NCBI GenBank assembly: GCA_030656215.1
Contig: JAUSOD010000040.1
Span: forward strand, 1 to 64,000
Length of the DNA: 64,000 nucleotides
Direction: 5' to 3'
DNA from: Azoarcus sp.
Lineage (GTDB): Bacteria > Pseudomonadota > Gammaproteobacteria > Burkholderiales > Rhodocyclaceae
The position numbers and the translations under genes are program-made. The first letter of the stretch is position 1; every line of letters begins with the position of its first letter. Below the pieces are notes generated by a model. The model did no database searches, was not told the origin of the DNA, and saw only the letters and a program-made list of their open reading frames with translations. This document shows positions 16,383 through 25,235 of this stretch, piece after piece.

Positions 16383-18194
16383 ATGCCCGTCTCAGCCCCT
16401 GCTTCGCGTATCCACTCTGTTGCCCGGCGCCTCGTCGCGCTGGTAACCCTGCTCGCCATCAGCGCGTGTTCCAGCGTACCCCAACGTCCCGCCGCAATGA
16501 TCCAGGGCGACTATCGCTACACGACCGAGCATGCCCGCTGGCTGATCGAGCAGGAGATGAATGACAACAAGGTCACCGGGCTGTCGATCGCGCTGGTCGA
16601 CGACCAGAAACTGGTGTGGGCGGAAGGCTTCGGCTTCGAGGATGCCGAGCGCGAGCTCGCCGCAAGCCCGCAGACGCCCTATCGTCTCGGCTCGATTGCC
16701 AAGATATTCACCGCCACCGCCGCAATGCAGCTGGCGGAACAGGGTCGTCTGGACATTGACCGCCCGCTGGTCGATGCACTGCCCGAATTTTCCGTGCGCT
16801 CACGGTTCGAGAGTGCTGTTCCGATCACGCCGCGCAACATCATGAACCACCATTCGGGGCTCCCCACCAACTACCTTAACGGCATGCTCACGACAGCGGC
16901 CCCCGCCCCATTCACCGATCTGGTTGAAGCGGTGAAGAGCGAGTATGTCGCCTACCCCCCGGAATTCATCTTTGCGTACTCCAATCTGGCGGTGACACTG
17001 CTCGGCGCGGCGATCGAGCAGCGCTCCGGTATGCCTTTCGCCGAGCACCTTGCGCACACGCTGCTGACCCCGCTGGCGATGCACCAGACCCGATTCGAGG
17101 CGCGGCCCGCACTCAAGGTGTACAGCAGGCACGCGGAGATCGAGCCTCTCTCGCTGCGCGACCTGCCATCGGGCGGACTGGTATCGAACGTCGACGACAT
17201 GAGCCGCTTCATGCGCTGGATATTTTCTGGAGGCCGCACTGGCGAGCATGCCGACGGGCAGCAGTTGCTGCGAGAGGAGAGCATTACCGAGATGCTGCGC
17301 CCACAAAACGAGCATGTTCCGCTCGACATGGGCTTTCGCGTCGGGCTGGGCTGGCTGCTGTCGGGCATCGAGATCCGCAACGCCGGCACCGTCGCCAGCC
17401 ATGGCGGCACCTTGCTCGACTCGCACAGCATGATGGTGATCCTGCCCGAGCATAAGCTCGGCGTGATCGTTGCTTCGAACTCCGCAAGCGCACAAGGCGT
17501 GGTCAAGACGGTCGCCGCCGAAGTTCTCAAGCTCGCGCTCGAAGCCAAGACCGGCATCCGCCAGCCGGCGATCGCGGCGGGCGCAAACACCGACGTCACC
17601 CTCCCGCAGACCCAGCTTGAAAGCTATACCGCCTGGTATGACTCGATGGTCGGCCTGGTCAGGGTCAGCCCCGGCAGCAATGCACTCGACGCCAGGGTGA
17701 TGGGCCATACGCTGCAACTCAAACCGCGCGCGGCCGGGCAGTTCGGACTACGCTACAAACTGTTCGGTCTGATCCCGGTGCAGGTCAGCGCTTTCGATGG
17801 CATTCGGCTATCGATGGCCCAGGTTGCCGAACGCAATGTGCTGATCGGTCATTTCGGCGACGACACCATGCTCGTCGGCGAGCGCCTGACGCCCGGCCCG
17901 GTGCCACGCAGGCTGCTCGATTACGTCGGCGACTACGAAATCACGGGCAAGGCGCTGGGCATTGCGCCCGACCGCCTCAGCCTGCGTCTTGAAGACGGCA
18001 TGCTGGTGGGCGAGTGCAGCTTTTCGCAACTGCCCGGCTTTGTGCTGCGCATCGGTCTGACCCCGATCTCCGAGACCGAAATGCTGGTGTCCGGCCTCGG
18101 CACCGGCAAGGGCGAAACCATCCTCGCCGCCGCCAACGGCACGGACCGGGTGCTACTGTTCTCCGGTCTCGAGCTGCGCCAGAAGACCCACTGA
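16383..18194 (+). CDS. Beta-lactamase-fold serine hydrolase, lipoprotein
   Basis: 603-residue class C beta-lactamase/esterase-type protein. A signal sequence ends in the lipobox LLAISAC, so it is probably a lipoprotein. The three catalytic motifs are present: SxxK in RLGSIAKIF, YxN in FAYSNLAV, and HGG in VASHGGTLLDSH. A C-terminal beta-rich region of about 200 residues follows the catalytic domain. The darA start is only 10 nt after its stop, so it may be the first gene of the pigment operon. Relatives include esterases, D-amino peptidases and acyltransferases; an acyl-transfer or ester-cleaving role on the pigment is speculation. Confidence 0.85.
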   Translation: MPVSAPASRIHSVARRLVALVTLLAISACSSVPQRPAAMIQGDYRYTTEHARWLIEQEMNDNKVTGLSIALVDDQKLVWAEGFGFEDAERELAASPQTPYRLGSIAKIFTATAAMQLAEQGRLDIDRPLVDALPEFSVRSRFESAVPITPRNIMNHHSGLPTNYLNGMLTTAAPAPFTDLVEAVKSEYVAYPPEFIFAYSNLAVTLLGAAIEQRSGMPFAEHLAHTLLTPLAMHQTRFEARPALKVYSRHAEIEPLSLRDLPSGGLVSNVDDMSRFMRWIFSGGRTGEHADGQQLLREESITEMLRPQNEHVPLDMGFRVGLGWLLSGIEIRNAGTVASHGGTLLDSHSMMVILPEHKLGVIVASNSASAQGVVKTVAAEVLKLALEAKTGIRQPAIAAGANTDVTLPQTQLESYTAWYDSMVGLVRVSPGSNALDARVMGHTLQLKPRAAGQFGLRYKLFGLIPVQVSAFDGIRLSMAQVAERNVLIGHFGDDTMLVGERLTPGPVPRRLLDYVGDYEITGKALGIAPDRLSLRLEDGMLVGECSFSQLPGFVLRIGLTPISETEMLVSGLGTGKGETILAAANGTDRVLLFSGLELRQKTH

Positions 18195-18204
18195 GCCGTC
18201 GCGT

Positions 18205-19155
18205 GTGAAGAGCATCCTCGTCGTCCATTACTCACAGAGCGGTCAGTTGTCGGGCATCGTCGACGCCATGACGCGTCCGTTGTCCGAAGCGGGCATCCGG
18301 GTCCATGTCGAAACCCTGCAGCCGCAGCAGGCGTTCCCGTTTCCGTGGCCGTTCTTTCGTTTTCTCGATGTATTCCCGGAATCGGTGCGGCTCGACCCCC
18401 GCCCCAATCTGCCCCTGAGCCCCGCCGCGGATGCGGACTTCGACCTGGTGATTCTCGCCTGGCAGGTGTGGTACCTGTCGCCGTCGCAGCCGGTCACCGC
18501 CTTTCTGCAAGGCGCGGACGGCAAACGCCTGCTCGCCGGCAAGCCGGTGGTGAGCGTGGTCGCCTGCCGCAACATGTGGATGACCGCCTACGACAAGCTT
18601 GTCGACCTGGTGCGCGATGCCGGCGGTCGCCTCACCGACCACGTCGCATTCACCGACAACGCCCATCCGCTGGCCACCTTCATCACCACCCCGCGCTGGA
18701 TGTTCACCGGCCGTCGCGACCGCTTCCTCGGCCTGCCCGCCGCGGGGGTGACGGCGGACGAAACCGCGGCGGCCGCACGATTCGGGCACGCACTGGCGGC
18801 CGCCCTTGCGCGTGACGAGCAAGACAGTGGTGCCCCGATGCTCACCGGACTGCGCGCGGTCCGCGTCAATCCGCGCCTGGTCATCAGCGAACGGGCCGGG
18901 CAGCGCGCCTTCCGCGTGTGGTCCGGCTTCGTGCGCCTGTTCGGCAAACCCGGGCAGTGGCGCCGCGTGCCTGCACTTGCCTTGTTCGCGGTCTACCTCG
19001 TGGCCCTGATTATTACAGTGGTACCCTTGAGCCTTGTGCTCCAGCGCACCTTCGCCCCCCTGCTCCGACGCCGGCTTGATGCCCTGCGTCTGCGCTACGA
19101 GCAGCCCTCGGGATCGGGGGCTGCGCGCATGACCGAACATGACCGAACCCCGTAA
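18205..19155 (+). CDS. darA: DarA-like protein of dialkylresorcinol synthesis
   Basis: 316-residue flavodoxin-fold protein. The N-terminus VVHYSQSGQLSG is an FMN-phosphate-binding loop, and WQVWYLSPSQPV and NMWMTAYDKL follow. One transmembrane helix (FAVYLVALIITVVPLSLVL) lies near the C-terminus. This pairing with DarB is the signature of dialkylresorcinol (DAR) biosynthesis, where DarA helps close and aromatise the ring made from two acyl units. Start is GTG 18205; the gene overlaps darB. The exact chemistry of the flavodoxin-like part is family inference. Confidence 0.85.
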   Translation: MKSILVVHYSQSGQLSGIVDAMTRPLSEAGIRVHVETLQPQQAFPFPWPFFRFLDVFPESVRLDPRPNLPLSPAADADFDLVILAWQVWYLSPSQPVTAFLQGADGKRLLAGKPVVSVVACRNMWMTAYDKLVDLVRDAGGRLTDHVAFTDNAHPLATFITTPRWMFTGRRDRFLGLPAAGVTADETAAAARFGHALAAALARDEQDSGAPMLTGLRAVRVNPRLVISERAGQRAFRVWSGFVRLFGKPGQWRRVPALALFAVYLVALIITVVPLSLVLQRTFAPLLRRRLDALRLRYEQPSGSGAARMTEHDRTP

Positions 19156-20293
19156 CGTATTCATTACCGCCACCGCCACCTGCCTGCCCAATGCCCCGGT
19201 CGGTAACGAGGACATCGAGGCTGTGCTCGGCCGCGTCGGCGGGCGGCCGTCGCGGGCACGACGCATCGTGCTGCGCAACAACGGCATCGTGCAACGCCAC
19301 TACGCCATTGACCCGGCCACCGGCGAAGCCACCCACAACAACGCCCAGCTCACCGCCGAGGCCGTCCGCGGTCTGGTCGGCGACGACTTTGCGCTCGAGC
19401 ACATCGAATGCCTCGTCACCGGCACTTCGCTGCCCGACCAATTGATGCCCAACCACGGCGTGATGGTGCATGGCGAACTCGGCAACCCGGCATGCGAGGT
19501 GGTGTCGACGGCCGGCATCTGCCTCGCCGGCCTCACCGCGCTAAAGTACGCCTGGTTGTCGGTGCTCGCCGGCAACAGCCACAACGCGATCGCCACCGGC
19601 TCCGACCTGCCCTCGGTGATCCTGCGCGGAGAGCAGTTCGAGGCCGAGACCGAGGCCCGTGTCGCCGCGCTCGAAGCCCAACCCGAGATCGCCTTCGAGA
19701 AGGACTTCCTGCGCTGGATGCTGTCCGACGGCGCCGGCGCCTTTCTGTTGCAGAGCACGCCACGCGCCAGCGGCCGCTCCCTGCGTATCGACTGGATCGA
19801 GCTCTCGTCCCAGGCCCACACCCAGCCCGCCTGCATGTATGCCGGCGGCGACAAGGACACGCACGGCCGGCTTCGAGGCTGGGCCCTGCACACGCCCCAG
19901 GCCTGGGGCAAACAGTCGATCTTCGCGATCAAGCAGGACGTGCGCCTGCTCAACGAGAACGTGGTCGCGCACACCCTGGAGGCGCCACTGCGCGCGCTGA
20001 TCGCCAAACGCGGCCTCGCCTCCGCCCAGATCGACTGGTTCCTGCCCCACATGTCATCGCACTACTTTCGCCAGCCGATCGCCGACTGCCTCGCACACCT
20101 GGGCCTGCCGATCGCACCCGAACGCTGGTTCACCAACCTCGCGACCAAGGGCAACACCGGCGCGGCCTCGATCTACATCATGATCGACGAACTGCTGCGC
20201 AGCGGTCGCCTCGCCGCAGGCCAGCGCCTGTTGTGCTTCGTTCCCGAAAGCGGCCGTTTTTCGAGCGGCTTCGTGCATCTGACCGTGGTCTGA
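19139..20293 (+). CDS. darB: Ketosynthase DarB, dialkylresorcinol-forming
   Basis: 384-residue KAS III-like ketosynthase. The catalytic Cys lies in STAGICLAGLTAL, His in FLPHMSSHYF and Asn in TKGNTGAAS. DarB enzymes join a beta-keto acyl unit with an alpha,beta-unsaturated acyl unit to give a cyclohexanedione, which becomes a dialkylresorcinol. The start lies inside the end of darA (17-nt overlap). Together with the polyene genes downstream, this marks a flexirubin/arcuflavin-like hybrid pigment cluster. Confidence 0.9.
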   Translation: MTEPRNVFITATATCLPNAPVGNEDIEAVLGRVGGRPSRARRIVLRNNGIVQRHYAIDPATGEATHNNAQLTAEAVRGLVGDDFALEHIECLVTGTSLPDQLMPNHGVMVHGELGNPACEVVSTAGICLAGLTALKYAWLSVLAGNSHNAIATGSDLPSVILRGEQFEAETEARVAALEAQPEIAFEKDFLRWMLSDGAGAFLLQSTPRASGRSLRIDWIELSSQAHTQPACMYAGGDKDTHGRLRGWALHTPQAWGKQSIFAIKQDVRLLNENVVAHTLEAPLRALIAKRGLASAQIDWFLPHMSSHYFRQPIADCLAHLGLPIAPERWFTNLATKGNTGAASIYIMIDELLRSGRLAAGQRLLCFVPESGRFSSGFVHLTVV

Positions 20294-20295
20294 CA

Positions 20296-20691
20296 ATGGA
20301 CGCCAACGAAGTCCCGCAGGAAGGCAACACCACCCTCGGCGGCCAGCGCAAGGCGATGTATGCGCGCGGCGCCGATGGTCACATCGGCATCGTGCCCTCA
20401 CGCGGCTGGGAGGCCGAAGAGATCGTGACCCTGCAGGCGGTGGAAGAGCTCGAGCGTCTGGCCGCCGATGCCCACCGCCGCGTCTCGGCGGGCACGGCCT
20501 CGGCGCTCGAATACCATATGTACAAGGCACGCATGGATGTCACCCTGCTGTCCCAGGTCAGCGGCATCTGGGCCTGGCGGGTGCGGCGCCACCTGCGCCC
20601 GGAAATTTTCGCCCGCCTGCGACCGGCGCTGCTGGCGCGCTACGCCGAGGCACTGGGCATGCGTGTCGACCAGCTCAAGCGGATGGATTGA
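20296..20691 (+). CDS. Conserved small protein of the dar locus, unknown function
   Basis: 131-residue soluble protein with no recognised domain. The N-terminal third is polar; the rest is predicted helical and rich in Arg/Ala/Leu, with GIWAWRVRRHLRPEIFARL near the end. ATG 20296 lies 2 nt after the darB stop, and the stop TGA abuts the ATG of the next gene, so it is an integral part of the operon. The C-terminal helices could be an HTH-like or scaffold domain, but no clear recognition helix is seen. A much longer open frame extends upstream within darB and is spurious. Confidence 0.7.
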   Translation: MDANEVPQEGNTTLGGQRKAMYARGADGHIGIVPSRGWEAEEIVTLQAVEELERLAADAHRRVSAGTASALEYHMYKARMDVTLLSQVSGIWAWRVRRHLRPEIFARLRPALLARYAEALGMRVDQLKRMD

Positions 20692-21720
20692 ATGCAACAC
20701 ACCCGAACCTCCATCCAAGCGCTCCGCCCCTTCCACCACCAGCACGCCTCGCACTGCGAGAGCGGCGTGATGTCGGCCATCGTGCGCCACTACGGCCTGC
20801 CGCTCTCCGAGCCGATGGCGCTCGGCCTGTCGTCGGCGCTGTCCTTCGCCTACCTGCCCTTCATCAAGCTCGGCGGTCTGCCGCTGGTGGCCTACCGGAT
20901 GCCACCGCGCGCCATCATCCGTGGTCTGCAGAAACCGCTCGGGCTGACCATGCGCACCGAAACCTTCCGCACCGCGGCCAAGGGCCAGGCCCGGCTCGAC
21001 GCGCTGCTCGACGACGGCAAGGTGGTCGGCCTGCAGACCTCGGTGTTCTGGCTGCCCTATTTCCCCGAGAACCTGCGCTTCCATTTCAACGCCCACAACG
21101 TGCTCGCCTACGGCCGCGATGGCGCCAACGGCGACTACCTGCTGTCAGACCCGGTGTTCGAGGAGCCGGTGCGCTGCGCCGCACCCGACCTCGCGCGCGC
21201 CCGTTTCGCGCGCGGCGTGCTCGCGCCCAAAGGCCTGCTCTACTACCCCGACAACCGTCCCACCGAACCCGACTGGCACAAGGTCATTCCCGCCGCAATT
21301 CGCAAAACGGTGCGCATCATGCTGCGCACCCCGGTGCCGCTGATCGGCGTGCGTGGCATCGAGCGCGTGGCGCGCGCCGTCGAGCGCCTGCCGACGGGCG
21401 ACAAGGTCCCGCAATCCAAGCTCTTTGTCGGCCACCTCGTACGGATGCAGGAGGAAATCGGTACCGGCGGCGGCGGCTTCCGCTACATGTATGCGTCCTT
21501 TCTCGAGGAGGCGGCGGCGCACTGTACCCGCCCGGCGCTGGGCGAGCTCGCCGGCGAACTGGTGGAAATCGGCGACAGCTGGCGCGAATTCGCGCTCGCC
21601 GCCGCGCGCATGATCCGCGACCGCGATCCCTTCGACCCGGGCCGCCTCGCCGGCCTGCTGCGCGGCCAGGGCGCACGCGAGAAGGATTTCTTCGGCAGGC
21701 TCGAGCGCGCACTAGCTTGA
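20692..21720 (+). CDS. BtrH-like acyltransferase candidate
   Basis: 342-residue protein resembling the BtrH N-terminal domain followed by a DUF4872-like part. The start of the fold has SHCESGVMSAIVRHYG, with a Cys in the place of the papain-like nucleophile, and the likely partner His is in FNAHNVLAYGRDG. BtrH moves an acyl group from an acyl carrier protein to an antibiotic hydroxyl or amine. In this cluster a similar reaction would link an ACP-bound polyene acid to the resorcinol hydroxyl, giving the ester of flexirubin-type pigments. That role is inference. Its ATG directly follows the preceding stop. Confidence 0.75.
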   Translation: MQHTRTSIQALRPFHHQHASHCESGVMSAIVRHYGLPLSEPMALGLSSALSFAYLPFIKLGGLPLVAYRMPPRAIIRGLQKPLGLTMRTETFRTAAKGQARLDALLDDGKVVGLQTSVFWLPYFPENLRFHFNAHNVLAYGRDGANGDYLLSDPVFEEPVRCAAPDLARARFARGVLAPKGLLYYPDNRPTEPDWHKVIPAAIRKTVRIMLRTPVPLIGVRGIERVARAVERLPTGDKVPQSKLFVGHLVRMQEEIGTGGGGFRYMYASFLEEAAAHCTRPALGELAGELVEIGDSWREFALAAARMIRDRDPFDPGRLAGLLRGQGAREKDFFGRLERALA

Positions 21721-21727
21721 GGCGGCG

Positions 21728-22651
21728 ATGATCGTCGTCCACGACCTCGTCCATCGCTACCGTCCCGACGCATCGCCAGCACTGGACGGCGTCACGCTGC
21801 AGATCGAACGCGGCAGCCTGTTCGGCCTGCTCGGCCCCAACGGTGCCGGCAAGACCACCCTGATCTCGCTCGTCGCCGGCCTCCTCGCCGCACAGCTCGG
21901 GCGGATCACGATCGACGGCCAGCCCCTGGCCGACTTCCGCAGCACGCAGCCCAACGCCATCGCCCTGGTGCCGCAGGATTACGCCTTCTACCCCATGCTC
22001 ACGGTGGCCGAGAACCTCGCCTTCTTCGCCGGAGTGCAGGGTCTGGCACGCAGTCTGCAAACCGAACGCTGCGCCGCAGCGATCCATTTCGCCCGCCTCG
22101 AAGGGGTCGCTAGGCAACTGGCTGGCGAACTCTCCGGTGGACTGCGCCGACGCCTGAACCTCGCCATCGGCCTGCTCGGCGATCCCGCCCTGCTGCTGCT
22201 CGACGAACCCACCGTCGGCGTCGACCCGCAGTCGCGCCATTTCCTGCTCGACGCCATCCGCGATCTGGGCGAGGCGGGCAAGACGGTGATCTACACCAGC
22301 CACTACATGGACGAGGTCGAGGCACTGTGTGACCGCGTCGCCATCATCGACCACGGCAAGGTGCTGGTGCAGGGCCGCCTCACCGACGTGCTCAGGGACG
22401 AAGCACCAGCCCTCACTCTGCGCCTGGACCGCGCCCTTCCCAGCACACTCGCCGACGACTGGGCCGTGCGCTATCCCGGCTTCGCCCACACCAGGGACAG
22501 CATTCGCCTGCACCCCTTTGTCGCGGAGGCGCTCCCCGGCCTTCTGGCCGAACTCCAGGCCGCCGACTGCCAGCCGCGCGCCCTGTCGTTTGGCACGCAG
22601 AACCTGGAAGAGGTATTCATGCGCCTGACCCGGCGCTCGCTGCGGGACTGA
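21728..22651 (+). CDS. ABC transporter ATP-binding protein
   Basis: 307-residue cytoplasmic ATPase of an ABC-2 exporter. Walker A is GPNGAGKTTL, the signature LSGGLRRRLNLAIGL, Walker B LLLLDEPTVGVD, and the H-loop is in YTSHYMDEVEAL. The C-terminal extension of about 80 residues (from LTLRLDRALP) is the kind found in drug/lipid exporters. Its permease partner is probably the gene at 23697-24959, about 1 kb downstream. Likely cargo is the resorcinol or hybrid pigment (inference). It starts 7 nt after the BtrH-like gene. Confidence 0.9.
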   Translation: MIVVHDLVHRYRPDASPALDGVTLQIERGSLFGLLGPNGAGKTTLISLVAGLLAAQLGRITIDGQPLADFRSTQPNAIALVPQDYAFYPMLTVAENLAFFAGVQGLARSLQTERCAAAIHFARLEGVARQLAGELSGGLRRRLNLAIGLLGDPALLLLDEPTVGVDPQSRHFLLDAIRDLGEAGKTVIYTSHYMDEVEALCDRVAIIDHGKVLVQGRLTDVLRDEAPALTLRLDRALPSTLADDWAVRYPGFAHTRDSIRLHPFVAEALPGLLAELQAADCQPRALSFGTQNLEEVFMRLTRRSLRD

Positions 22652-22826
22652 ACGCCACGCTCGGTCAATAAACGCTACCCTGTGTGCGGGACCGAACCGA
22701 AACGACCTCGCGTTGCGAGCCACAATGGTACTAATCTGCCCCGCCCATCAGCGATCTACCTCACGCCCGAAGCCGGAAGTCCGCGCAGCTCCTCGCACCC
22801 TTACCGCCTATCCCAAAGGAACGCCC

Positions 22827-22979
22827 ATGACGCTCAACCTGACCCTCGGCCCCCTTGTCTCCCTGATCGCAGGGATCCTGATCCTGGTCGTTCCCCGACT
22901 GCTGAACTACATCGTCGCCATCTATCTGATCGTGATCGGACTGATCGGACTTTTCGGCACCGGCAACCTGCGCCTGTAA
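22827..22979 (+). CDS. DUF3096 small membrane protein
   Basis: 50-residue hydrophobic protein, nearly all in two membrane segments: LGPLVSLIAGILILVVPRLL and NYIVAIYLIVIGLIGLFG. The VPRLLNYIVA motif is typical of the DUF3096 family of tiny membrane proteins of unknown role. AAAGGA precedes the ATG. It lies with a thioesterase gene between the ATPase and permease genes of the ABC exporter, and looks like an insertion rather than a pigment gene. Confidence 0.85.
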   Translation: MTLNLTLGPLVSLIAGILILVVPRLLNYIVAIYLIVIGLIGLFGTGNLRL

Positions 22980-23154
22980 CGCTCGCAGCGCATCCTGCGG
23001 CGGCTGCCGCACGCGCCGAAGGGCTGCGCGGCGCCGGCACGGGCACACGGGCGAAAGACAAGACCGTATCCCTGAGGTACGCTGGAGCCCCCCGGCGTAC
23101 GGCATCCCGTGCACCGGGCATCGTTCCCGACCAGCCCTGCAGGATGACCGCCCC

Positions 23155-23646
23155 ATGGATCTGCCCGCCCACCAACTGACAATGACCGTCCTGATGACGC
23201 CCGACATGGCGAACTTCTCAGGAAAAGTGCACGGTGGTGCCATTCTCCGGCTGCTGGACCAGGTCGCCTACGCTTGTGCCAGCCGTTACGCGGCACGCTA
23301 CGTGGTAACGCTTTCGGTAGACCAGGTGATGTTCCGCCAGCCGATCATGGTCGGCGAACTCGTCACCTTCCTCGCCAGCGTCAACTACACCGGCAAGTCG
23401 TCGATGGAAGTCGGGATCAAGGTCGTGGCGGAGAACATCCGCACCCAGGAAGTTCGCCATGCCAACAGCTGCTTCTTCACCATGGTCGCGATCGACGACG
23501 ACGGCAAGCCGGTGCCGGTGCCGCAACTACGCCCGTTCAGCCCCAAGGAGAAAAAGCGCTTCGAGGCCGCCGAGGCCCGCAAGGCACTGCGGCTGGAGCT
23601 TGAACGGCGGTTTGCGGAAACCCACGGACAGGACGCAAAGGGCTGA
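23155..23646 (+). CDS. YciA/ACOT-type acyl-CoA thioesterase
   Basis: 163-residue hotdog thioesterase. The N-terminal MANFSGKVHGGAILRLLDQVAYACA holds the catalytic Asp, and HANSCFFTMVAID closes the domain; a charged helix ends the protein. Family members hydrolyse medium- to long-chain acyl-CoAs. It could help the pigment pathway by releasing intermediates (polyene clusters often have a thioesterase), but its position next to a DUF3096 gene and its stand-alone 175-nt upstream gap make this uncertain. Confidence 0.85.
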   Translation: MDLPAHQLTMTVLMTPDMANFSGKVHGGAILRLLDQVAYACASRYAARYVVTLSVDQVMFRQPIMVGELVTFLASVNYTGKSSMEVGIKVVAENIRTQEVRHANSCFFTMVAIDDDGKPVPVPQLRPFSPKEKKRFEAAEARKALRLELERRFAETHGQDAKG

Positions 23647-23696
23647 GAGCCGCGAGTGACACGGATCCTCGCCACCATCTTGATCGACCAGCTGAT

Positions 23697-24959
23697 TTGA
23701 ACACCCTGATCCGGCTCGCCGCACTGTGGCGCAAGGAAACCCTCGCGCTGCTGCGCGACCGCCACGGGCTGGCGGCGCTGTTCCTGATGCCGGCGATCTT
23801 CATTCTGGTGATGTCGCTCGCGCTGCGCGACGCCTTCGTGCCCGGCATGCCGGCCGACCTCGGCTACGCGATCGTCGACATCGACCGCAGCGAGGCCTCT
23901 CAGGCGCTTGAGCAGCAACTCGCCGGCATCGACGTGCTGCGTGAGTTCGGTGTGCTGGAGAGCGAATCCGTCGCCCGCGAGGCGGTCGCCAGCGGGCGCA
24001 TCGCCTTCGTGCTGGTGATTCCGCAAGGCTTTGCGGCGCAAATGGCAAGCACTAGGAGCGCCACCGCCGATCCCGGCCCCACGTTGCGCATGCTGGCCGA
24101 CCCCACCGTGCCGCTGGCGGTGCGCAACGGTTTTCGCCAGCAGGTCGAGGCCGAGGTGACGCGGCTGCAACTCACCGGCCTGCTCGGACGGATCGGCCGT
24201 TCGCTGATGATTCCGGAGCTGCACGAGCTGGCGTCGAACGCACCGCCGCCTCAGGTTCTTACCGAAGCGGTCAGGGGCACCGGCGTCGGTGACGAGGCCG
24301 GCAATGCGACGCCCCAAGCGCTGCCCTCGTCGGTGCAGCAGAACGTGCCCGCGTGGCTGATCTTCTCGATGTTCTTCGTCGTGGTGCCGATCTCGGCGGT
24401 GTTCATCGCCGAGCGCCAGCACGGCACGCTGCAGCGCCTGGCCACCCAGCAGGTGTCCTTCGGCCTGATCCTGGCGGGCAAGCTGCTGCCCTTCTTCGTG
24501 GTCAATCAGGTGCAGGCGGTGGTCATGGTGCTGGTCGGCCAGCACCTGGTGCCGCTGGCCGGCGGCGAGGCGCTGGTACTGCCGGCATCGGCGGCGTCCC
24601 TGTTTGCGCTGTGGCTGATGGCCGCCGCGGTGAGTCTGGCCGCGGTGGCGTGGGCCCTGCTGATCGCCAGCGTGGCGCGCACCTCGGAGCAGGCTACCGT
24701 GATCGGCGGTGTCGGCAACATCCTGATGGGAGCGATCGGCGGCATCATGGTGCCCAAGTTCGTGATGCCGGCCACGATGCAGCCGCTGACCCAGATCTCG
24801 CCGATGGCGTGGGCGCTGGACGGCTTCCACCGTGTGATGCTGCGCGACGGGGTCGCCACCGACATCCTGCCGCCGGCCATCGCGCTGGTATCCTTCGCCC
24901 TCGCGGCGCTGGGCGTCGCCATTTTGCTGAACCGGCGTGCCCTGCGCGCCACCCGCTGA
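23697..24959 (+). CDS. ABC-2 family permease
   Basis: 420-residue inner-membrane permease. One N-terminal membrane segment (LFLMPAIFILVMSLAL) is followed by a large periplasmic domain (about residues 45-215). Five to six segments come next, beginning WLIFSMFFVVVPISAVFIAERQHGTLQRL, which is the ABC-2 hallmark. It uses a TTG start at 23697. It should pair with the ATPase at 21728-22651. It overlaps the operon continuing into the ACP gene (9-nt gap). By context it exports a lipid-like pigment precursor. Confidence 0.88.
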   Translation: MNTLIRLAALWRKETLALLRDRHGLAALFLMPAIFILVMSLALRDAFVPGMPADLGYAIVDIDRSEASQALEQQLAGIDVLREFGVLESESVAREAVASGRIAFVLVIPQGFAAQMASTRSATADPGPTLRMLADPTVPLAVRNGFRQQVEAEVTRLQLTGLLGRIGRSLMIPELHELASNAPPPQVLTEAVRGTGVGDEAGNATPQALPSSVQQNVPAWLIFSMFFVVVPISAVFIAERQHGTLQRLATQQVSFGLILAGKLLPFFVVNQVQAVVMVLVGQHLVPLAGGEALVLPASAASLFALWLMAAAVSLAAVAWALLIASVARTSEQATVIGGVGNILMGAIGGIMVPKFVMPATMQPLTQISPMAWALDGFHRVMLRDGVATDILPPAIALVSFALAALGVAILLNRRALRATR

Positions 24960-24968
24960 CGAGTAGTG

Positions 24969-25235
24969 ATGAACGACCTGAAACTTGCGATCAAGACCCT
25001 GATCGTCGACGCCTGCGACAAGGATTGCGACCCGGCCGCAATCACCGACGACGAAATCCTGTTCGGGCCCGAAGCGCCGCTCGCACTCGATTCACTCGAC
25101 GCGCTGCAACTGTCGATGGCCTTGCAGAAGAAGTATGGCCTGCGCCTGACCGACAGCAAGGAGACCCGCCGCGTCCTCTCGAGCGTGGCCAACCTGGCGA
25201 TCCACCTCGAGTCTTTTCTCGCCGCCCGAACATGA
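24969..25235 (+). CDS. Acyl carrier protein 1
   Basis: 88-residue carrier protein. The phosphopantetheine Ser is in LALDSLDALQLSMALQ, preceded by DDEILFGPEA. It is one of two ACPs in the cluster, as in known aryl-polyene loci (ApeE/ApeF-like). The start is ATG 24969; a GTG directly before it is possible. Its stop overlaps the start of the ketosynthase gene, suggesting that the two work together. Confidence 0.9.
   Translation: MNDLKLAIKTLIVDACDKDCDPAAITDDEILFGPEAPLALDSLDALQLSMALQKKYGLRLTDSKETRRVLSSVANLAIHLESFLAART

Noticed and set aside
19408-20691. 427-codon frame running through darB into the next gene
   Set aside because: The first 296 codons are an Arg/Pro-rich shadow of darB; the true gene starts at 20296 directly after the darB stop.
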